Source: Panicum virgatum (Eukaryota; Streptophyta; Magnoliopsida; Poales; Poaceae). Taken from it: DNA of 64,000 bases. The notes under the pieces were generated by a model. It made no database searches. It had not been told where the DNA came from and saw only the letters and a program-made list of their open reading frames with translations. Position 1 is the stretch's first letter. Each line of letters starts with the position of its first letter. The position numbers and the translations under genes were made by a program. This document shows, piece after piece, positions 57,564-64,000 of this stretch. The stretch is from assembly GCF_016808335.1 (NCBI RefSeq), contig NC_053144.1, positions 68,557,400-68,621,399 on the forward strand, given 5' to 3'.

Positions 57564-58017
57564 CCAGGGGTCCGAAACCCCTCTCTTCCATGAGGGGTCT
57601 CGAGCTAAGTCACTAGCTAGCCAACTCAATTCGGAACACAATCACCGCACAAGAGTAAGAAGCCACGTGGGGATTACCGCAAACAGAATGCGTAGATTGA
57701 AATTGGAATGTAACATCCTTAGAGGCGAACTGAGAATAAACTTTTCCTTTATAACTAGATGTACATGAGATGTGCGATGTAAGCCAGAACACGGGTTTAT
57801 GAGGCTGGAGCTGTCCGGACCTCCGGGCCCCTAGTCTTAGGTACTACGGTACTCGCCCTAGGGAGGTAGAGCATGCAGGCTTAGGGTACGGAACCAGGCC
57901 AAGTGGCTACACGGCTCCGGACCTCCCCGGAGGGTGAGTACGCTTCTCTGAACCTGGTTTGCAAAGGTCCGGACCCCTCCACGGGGGAGGCTCACCGGAC
58001 TGGACCACACAGAAGTA

Positions 58018-58383
58018 CTACCTAGTTACAAAGTAAAAGTTTTTATTCCCTGCTGGGCCTCTAAGGGTAGGACTTACAGAGATGTAGAGTCGGGGGTGTG
58101 ACCGGAGTCGGCTTAACGTTGGAGAGAGCCACCAGAGTCGGCTTAGTGCGACCGGCGTGGGCTTTCCGCCGGAGCGGACTTGGTGCGACCGGAGTCGGCT
58201 TTCCGCCGGAGCGGGCTTCCTCACATGAGTGAGGTATGCTGCGAGCTGGGATTTGTTGAAGTTGTGCTCCCTCCAGACCTGCTTGATGACGAGCTGGGAG
58301 AGCATGACCCGCTGTCGCCGTCCTGCTGACGCAGGCGCTTGCCGCGCGAGTTCTGGCCCCCGGGCGCTCGCCACCTGAAACAT
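58018..58383 (-). pseudogene. Gag-like N-terminal fragment of the outer element
   Basis: A 121-codon minus-strand frame (MFQVASARGPELARQAPAS...) starts about 60 bp after the 5' LTR on that strand, where gag should begin. It has no recognisable capsid or zinc-knuckle motif and is cut short. A second, broken copy lies in the duplicated segment at 58497-58752. It may be a leader or gag remnant of a non-autonomous family. Confidence 0.4.
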
Positions 58384-58752
58384 GGTGATGCCGAGCCGAT
58401 GATCAAGCGAAAGCCAAGCAGTCCCCTACATGGCGCGCCAAATGTCATGGTGTGCAAACCCACATCCGGGTAGCGTAGTGCACCCGCCTAAACCCAGCGG
58501 GCTTGGTGCGACCGGAGTCGTCTTTTCGCCGGAGCGGGCTTCCTCACATGAATGAGGTATGCTGCGAGCTGGGATTTGTTGAAGCTGTGCTCCTCCCAGA
58601 TCTGCTTGATGACGAGCTAGGAGAGCATGACCCGCTGTCGCCGTCCTGCTGATGCGGGCGCTTGCCGCGTGAGTTCTGGCCCCCGGGCGCTCGCCACCTG
58701 AAACATGGTAATGCCGAGCCGATGATCAAGCGAAAGCCAAGCAATCCCCTAC
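58174..58752 (-). repeat. 256-bp internal segment duplicated into the LTR
   Basis: 58174-58429 (internal) and 58497-58752 (inside the right LTR) are diverged copies of equal length, 256 bp. The second copy replaces LTR sequence that is still present in the left LTR at about 32396-32565. Short matches at the joins (GCGG and CCCCTAC) suggest template switching or microhomology repair. Confidence 0.8.
58424..58442 (-). promoter_or_regulatory. PBS-like site of the outer element
   Basis: On the minus strand TTGGCGCGCCATGTAGGGG lies directly after the 5' LTR. Its position and the TGG start fit a primer binding site. The tRNA was not identified. Confidence 0.5.
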
Positions 58753-59586
58753 CCGGCTTGGCTTTCTTCGGCCTACCATGCGTGCTCTCCCTTTTATATG
58801 ACCAAGGGGAGCACATACACTGAGCGGGGCCCGACATGTGGACCCGGCGATATATTATCTTACAACGTACGAATCTTCTGACTAGGCATGGTCTTGAGCT
58901 GTCATGTCGGAGTAGAGTCTAGCCTCTGCAGCCGCGCGTCGAGGTCATGATGAAGCGCCGAACTACTGACTCAGTCCACTGTAACAGCGTGCATTGTTGC
59001 TCCAGTCAGTAGCTGGTCATCATGACTTGTCGCCCATGCGTGCGGCGCTGAGTTTTTAATTCTTGCCTTGGTAACTGACGAGCCGCCTCGATAACTGGCG
59101 ATCCACAGTGTGAACTGACAAAAGCTGCCCCGTGCCTAGCGGCAGCAGAGCACGCCTCAACCACTCGCACTTAATGCGGGTGGGTGAGGGAGCTTCCAGC
59201 GGGAGGCTTGCGCCCGCCGCGTCTGCGTGATACGTGGCGGCTCCGGACCCCTCCCGAGCAGCTAGCTGAGCTGAGAGCTCACGGGGTCCGGATAGACACG
59301 TGGAGGTCCCGGACCCATCTGCGGGAGCCCTGATGGCACGTGGAGGTCCCGGACCCACCTGCGGGGGTCCGGGTCCGCGGCCACAGGTGCTGAGCATTTC
59401 CACCTCTGGGACACGCGGTGACACCGGACCCGTCCCCGAGCGGGAAGCGGGTTCGGGACTTTTGGTCCGGTGAGATGGAGTCGGACCCCAGGGGTCCGGT
59501 TGCTCAACTCCTTATGGCGTAGTTATGGATAACTACGCGAATCTTGGCACAGTAGGAGCGGGTACCCCAGTTACAGGGTACCGACG
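58443..59586 (-). repeat. LTR of the outer element (5' LTR on the minus strand), chimeric
   Basis: 1144 bp matching 32342-33403 outside the 256-bp internal segment at 58497-58752. The substitutions between the two LTRs show that it is older than the chromovirus inserted in it. Confidence 0.8.
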
Positions 59587-60071
59587 CTCTTTTTTTCGTT
59601 GTACATTTAATATTGTTGGAATGTAATTCCTATGCCATTTTGACTTTTCTAGACATATAAACTTTATTATCTACCTAGATATATAATATATCTCTAGATA
59701 CATAGCAAAAGTTATGCAGCTAGAAAACCTCAAACTAATAATTTGAAATGGAGGGAGTAGAGATCATATTAGGGAGTTTGTACTTACTAAAAAGTTAAAA
59801 TTAATTTCAATTTTTGTGTTTCAAACACATCTCATATCTTACTTGCAGATCTCTCTTTCCTCTTCAATAACGAGAAAGTGAATCTGAAAAAGCTACTATT
59901 TTAAGTTGATTTGGATTTTCAAATCACACAGTTGGCCTGAAGTGATTCTCAATAGGAGGAGCAGAGCTCCGCCAAACATAAACAGAGGCCTTCCGCCTTC
60001 ACTGTCGGCAGCATAACTACCTTATCCCACCGACCCGCTCCTTCGCTTAGGTCTCCGACGGCAGCGAGGCG
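59587..60071. other. Upstream region of the first GST gene with a half Stowaway-like end
   Basis: 59600-59760 ends in ...GGAGGGAGTA, one Stowaway-type terminus whose partner end is missing; it is probably truncated by the outer LTR element. 59760-60071 is the likely promoter and leader of the GST gene; no clear TATA box was found. Confidence 0.45.
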
Positions 60072-61083
60072 ATGGCGGCGCCTGTGACGGTGTACGGGCC
60101 GGTGATATCACCGGCGGTGGCGCGAGTGGCGGCCTGCCTCCTGGAGAAGGACGTGCCGTTCCAGATCGAGCCGGTGGACATGTCCAAGGGAGAGCACAAG
60201 TCCCCTTCCTTCCTCAAGCTCCAGCCCTTCGGCCAGGTTCCTGCCTTCAAGGACCACCTCACCACTGTCTTTGGTACCTTACCTCAATCTCACATTTCTT
60301 CATCTACTACTGCTGCATCTCCACTAGTATGCTTATATTCTTGTAATGGTTGAAGGCATAGGCATCGCAGGACTGTACCCAAACCTCACATTTTCACTAT
60401 TGCAGATTCCTTTTCGTAATAAATATGCGAAACTTACAGATCCGCAATTCTGCATGCTTTCCAGTTACTTCATGAAGCAGAACTTGCGTAGTTTGCAAAA
60501 TTGTGATATTACTGTCATCAGTGAATTGCATATAAGTATGCCTAACTGATTAAAAAAAAAAACTTAGATGGTCGTAGTTTTTATGCGCTGTATGCCTGTA
60601 TCTTTGGCAGAGTCAAGGGCCATTTGCCGTTACATATGCGACCAGTACGCAGACCGTGGCAACCAGGCCCTCCTTGGCAAGAAAGAAGATGGTGCGGTTG
60701 GCCGGGCTGCCATTGAACAATGGATAGAGGCTGAAAGCCAGAGTTTTAACCCACCAAGCTTGGCAATGATCTTCCAGCTTGCATTTGCACCAATGATGGG
60801 CAGGACCACTGACATGGCCGTGGTTGAGCAGAATGAAGTGAAGCTTACTAAGGTGCTTGATGTGTATGACCAACGGCTTGGGGAGAGCCAGTACTTTGCT
60901 GGTGATGATTTCTCCCTGGCCGACCTTGTGCACTTGCCCAATGCCGATTTCCTTGTGAACAGGACCAACAAGGCTGGGTTGATCACTGAGAGAAAGAACC
61001 TGGCTAGGTGGTGGGATGACGTTTCGACGCGTCCTGCATGGAAGAAGGTTATTGAGATGCAGAGCGCACCAAGGCCCTCTTAG
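60072..61083 (+). CDS. GSTF: Phi-class glutathione S-transferase with one intron lost
   Basis: Two exons, 60072-60273 and 60611-61083, joined in phase 1, giving 224 residues. The N-terminal thioredoxin-like domain has the catalytic Ser13 (PVISPAVARV), the cis-Pro motif GQVPAF and the glutathione-binding ES (ESRAICRYICDQYA). The helical C-terminal domain ends with LARWWDDVSTRPAWKKV. The cytosolic enzyme should conjugate glutathione to electrophiles such as herbicides and oxidised lipids. Exon 1 is 202 bp, exactly the sum of exons 1 and 2 (153+49) of the neighbouring GST, so the first of the two canonical GSTF introns is cleanly missing. Confidence 0.93.
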
Positions 61084-62634
61084 AGTCTTCTTTGTTTTTT
61101 CTTTGAGCACCTTGTGATGGCAATTAGTTGCATTCTTCTTGTTTTGTCATCAACTTGGTCCGGTTTGTACCATTTCATGTTCTGCAATCCATCTTTGTGC
61201 TATGGTTGATTATATGTATGACTCAATTTTCGTTTATGATCCTTGACTTTATCCATGCTTGTACAATTATCCATATGGTTTAGCAATCAAGACAATGAAT
61301 GGCCTGATTCTGTTGCAAATGCACTAACTCAAGAGCTTGATTATAAATGTATCCTCCCTCGCCTCGCTAACATGCAACTACTGAATCAATATCTTCTATA
61401 TCTATGAATTACCAAAAATATGGTGCCCGATTCTGTAACTTCAAGTGGGTTATTCTAGTTACCTGTTTACATGTGTCCAGACCTTCAGGTGTTGTTGCAG
61501 TTGAGTGTCACATATGCAAGCTGATGCAAGAGCGGAAATGTTTTGGTTTGTTTTCTAATCTATGAATTCTCTAACTGACAGTGTTTCAAATAAGATAACA
61601 ACATCTATGTTTTCTGGCTTGCAGTAAATCCTGATGTACTCAGGCAAACAACACTGGTGAGATAATAAAACCATAAAATTCTGATGGTAACGGCAACTAT
61701 GTAAGCAATTGAAGGACTATATTGTTATGGACCCAGGACAAATTGAAGGCATGGTTATTGGAATTTGGTTCTGGAGAAACGCATAACATTTTTTTAAAAT
61801 TTACTGATACTGTAAGCTGCTATCGCTACAGTTGAACCTGAAGACAGAGAGATGGTGACTACTCATGTTGCTTGGAATGAACTCAGCCTTTTGCTTTGGT
61901 TCAGTGGATTTTCCCATTCATTTACAATCCCACGTATTACCATTATCAGTAATCTCATGTTGAAGAAACAAACAGCTCAGCAGGCCATTTCATACTTTTA
62001 CATGCATTAGTTATGACAAATCAACTCTATTTTTATAACTACTGAAATTCCTGGTTTAAGCATAAGCACATGCTGGCATGTCTTTATTCTATTTTAAAGC
62101 CTAAGCACATGTAGACATGTCCTTTGTTCTTAACTTGCATCCATTTAACATTTAGATTCCGACTCCATTCCTGGGACACTGCTTTTGCCCAAAAACTCAT
62201 TCTTGTACCCTGACAGAACTTACAAGGTCATCTTTACAGATGTTACTTGATACCATTATTTTTATTTATCTGAAGCCAATTCTCATAAGTCATAACACAT
62301 GATCATAGGCCTTCTATGCATTGTGCAGTCTCCCAAACTTCTGTTCCATATATTGGATGTTTCACGTCATTGCAGAAAGTCTGAACTTAGAATAAATATG
62401 ACTGTTTGGTATATGCATTGTTTGCTGGTAGAGACAAAATGATTGTTGCAAGCAAGAATCCATACCTTCCCCTTTGCCTTTACACTTTCCCTTTACCATT
62501 TATGTGGTGTAAGGTAGCAAGGCAAGCATTTCATCTTTTTTGTTCCTTTAAATACCTGGTAGTGAGACCTGTTGTCATCATCCCTGATTTCATTTCACAG
62601 CTTGAGCAAGAGATCAAGCAAATCAAAAGGAAGC
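61084..62634. other. Spacer between the two GST genes
   Basis: AT-rich, with the 3' UTR of the first GST at the left and the promoter/leader of the second at the right. No transposon or gene was recognised. Confidence 0.5.
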
Positions 62635-63500
62635 ATGGCAGCGGGCTTGCAAGTGTTTGGCCAGCCAGCATCTACTGATGTTGCCAGGGTTCTGACTTGC
62701 CTTTTTGAGAAGAAATTGGAATTTGAGCTTGTCCGCATTGATACATTTAAGACACATCACAAGCTTCCTGAATTCATTAGGCTGCGGGTGTGACACTTAC
62801 ATCAGTTTTTGCTTGTTTAGTTTCAATTCTTAAGCAGGTTCAAGGTCACATTTATTCCATTTGTCATTTGCAGGATCCGAATGGGCAGGTGACCTTCAAG
62901 CATGGTGACAAAACTCTCGTTGGTAAGTATACATGAATACACATCAGTTTATACGACCACACAGGATTCTTGGTTTCATTTCCTATAGAGCATTGAAAGA
63001 TGAACATTTTTTTTTGTGCAGATTCAAGAGATATATGCCGATACGTCTGTAACCAGTTTCCAAATGATGGAAACAAGACCCTTTATGGATCTGGGGCTCT
63101 AGAACGGGCATCAATAGAACAGTGGCTTCAGGCAGAAGCTCAGAACTTTGGCCCTCCCAGCTCTGCACTAGTCTTTCAGCTGGCATTCGTTCCTCATCTC
63201 AGCCATCTAGGTGTTCGTCAGGACCATGCTGTTATTGCTGAAAATGAGGATAAGCTGAAGCAGATCCTCGATGTTTATGATGAAATACTCTCGAAGAATG
63301 AATACCTGGCTGGCGATGAATTCACCTTGGCCGACGTTTCTCACCTTCCAAACTCGCATTATATCGTAAATACTGAGAGAGGAAGGAAGCTCTTCACTAA
63401 CAAGAAGAATGTGGCAAAGTGGTATGACAAAATCTCGAAGCGTGAGACATGGGCGCAGGTCGTCAAGATGCAGAAGGAGCAGCCAGGTGCATTCGAGTGA
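62635..63500 (+). CDS. GSTF: Phi-class glutathione S-transferase, divergent glutathione site
   Basis: Three exons, 62635-62787, 62874-62922 (49 bp, the usual GSTF size) and 63022-63500, giving 226 residues. Ser13 of PASTDVARV is in the catalytic position. The usual cis-proline is replaced: GQVTF instead of GQVPAF. The glutathione-contacting ES is DS (DSRDICRYVC). The C-terminal domain is normal (EYLAGDEFTLADVSHLPN). It is a tandem neighbour of the first GST but clearly diverged, so the duplication is old. The family predicts glutathione transfer or peroxidase activity, or ligand binding; the changed site makes activity less certain. Confidence 0.92.
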
Positions 63501-64000
63501 TGGCTTAATTTGGCGAGCAGTGAAGGTATCTTGAATGGCTTCATTATTTGTGTCAGTCTGGCTTCTACAGTGCAGTGTTCCCATCAGTGTTTTCGTGTCA
63601 ACCAAAATAATGTGAAGCCCTATTGTGATGTATGAATCTTTTGTTTTGAAACACGTTTACCTCCATGTGTCGACTGATCTCTGATTAATAAAATTGCCCG
63701 TTTGGCCTACATTTTGTTTTGCAAATTATTGCCTGTTGTTCCCATATTCAACTGATCATCACATAGGACCTCAATCTTTTACCTTGTGATGTGTGCTCAA
63801 TCTTTTACTGATGATGTCGAGAAATGTAGTAGAAAGTCAACTTCCGTCAGTCGGGATTCCTTTTGTTTTGATAAATCAAATGCCTAGTCTGATGCCCCTT
63901 TGGTTTGATTGGATGCTGGCATGCTGCAATGCAGCATCAAGTTTGAGTGCTTTTGATGATTCGAAAGTACAAGGAGGATTTTGAACTCGGACGTACTTGT
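63501..64000. other. 3' UTR and downstream of the second GST
   Basis: AATAAA at 63687-63692 is the likely polyadenylation signal, 187 bp after the stop codon. No further gene is visible before the window ends. Confidence 0.6.

Larger units (their letters stand above)
57564..58442 (-). other. Internal region of the outer element (right part)
   Basis: Outer-element internal DNA with a segment at 57808-57975 that repeats most of 33690-33840 (AGGCTTAGGGTACGGAACCA). The outer internal region therefore contains a direct repeat, now separated by the chromovirus. It includes a PBS-like site and the gag-like frame listed separately. Confidence 0.6.
32342..59586 (-). mobile_element. Outer LTR retrotransposon with short internal region, split by the chromovirus block
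   Basis: Similar LTRs lie at 32342-33403 and 58443-59586; the minus-strand termini are TGTCGGTACC...CACCGCGACA (the right copy begins C instead of T because of a terminal G on the plus strand). The flanks TTCTT (32337-32341) and CTCTT (59587-59591) match 4 of 5. The internal DNA is only 33404-33850 plus 57564-58442, about 1.3 kb, with a PBS-like site and a gag-like start but no RT, so it is non-autonomous or deleted. The plus-strand chromovirus inserted into it later. Confidence 0.8.

Noticed and set aside
1..64000. CRISPR arrays, operons, bacterial promoters, tRNA and rRNA genes
   Set aside because: The DNA is plant nuclear. No CRISPR-like repeat-spacer pattern was seen. The tRNA-like match at the PBS is a primer site, not a tRNA gene.

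Overview
This window is nuclear DNA from a grass (Poaceae, most likely a panicoid). The signs are GC-rich first exons followed by AT-rich introns, Stowaway, Tourist and hAT MITEs, long-LTR Ty3/Gypsy chromoviruses, a monocot-type pair of phi glutathione transferases, and a MIR171 hairpin. Nothing prokaryotic, organellar or rRNA-like was seen. Exon structures were read by eye from splice consensus, frame and protein family knowledge.

Layout. (1) 1-5494: an old, internally deleted Tekay/Del-like chromovirus on the minus strand. (2) 5495-10337: no recognisable gene; AT-rich, then GC-rich with simple repeats. (3) 10338-12715: a CCGGTT-rich hAT-like element directly upstream of a bHLH93-type transcription factor gene. 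(4) 14606-17458: AKRP-type chloroplast ankyrin protein gene, with a Stowaway MITE upstream. (5) 17459-28956: long intergenic region packed with MITEs, two more hAT-type elements (one Ac/Ds-like), a fold-back element, several tiny retroposon-like insertions, and a minus-strand MIR171 precursor at 23868-23960. (6) 28957-31581: F-box/LRR gene. (7) 32342-59586: a nested transposon block. A minus-strand LTR element with a short internal region is interrupted by a plus-strand chromovirus present as LTR-internal-LTR-internal-LTR (33851-57563, about 23.7 kb). (8) 60072-63500: two adjacent phi-class GST genes.

The most unusual material is the young chromovirus. Each internal unit carries two mutually paralogous accessory ORFs ahead of gag-pol. 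All three ORFs start exactly at a pyrimidine-tract-CAG/ATG junction, as if each were reached by splicing from a leader whose LTR has a TATA box and a strong 5' splice site. The first accessory protein ends in three 16-residue repeats with TQT motifs. The LTR itself carries a small acidic reading frame whose frame is kept across older copies. The cellular genes (bHLH, AKRP, F-box, GSTs, MIR171) look like ordinary unlinked functions separated by transposons; I see no evidence that they form one pathway.
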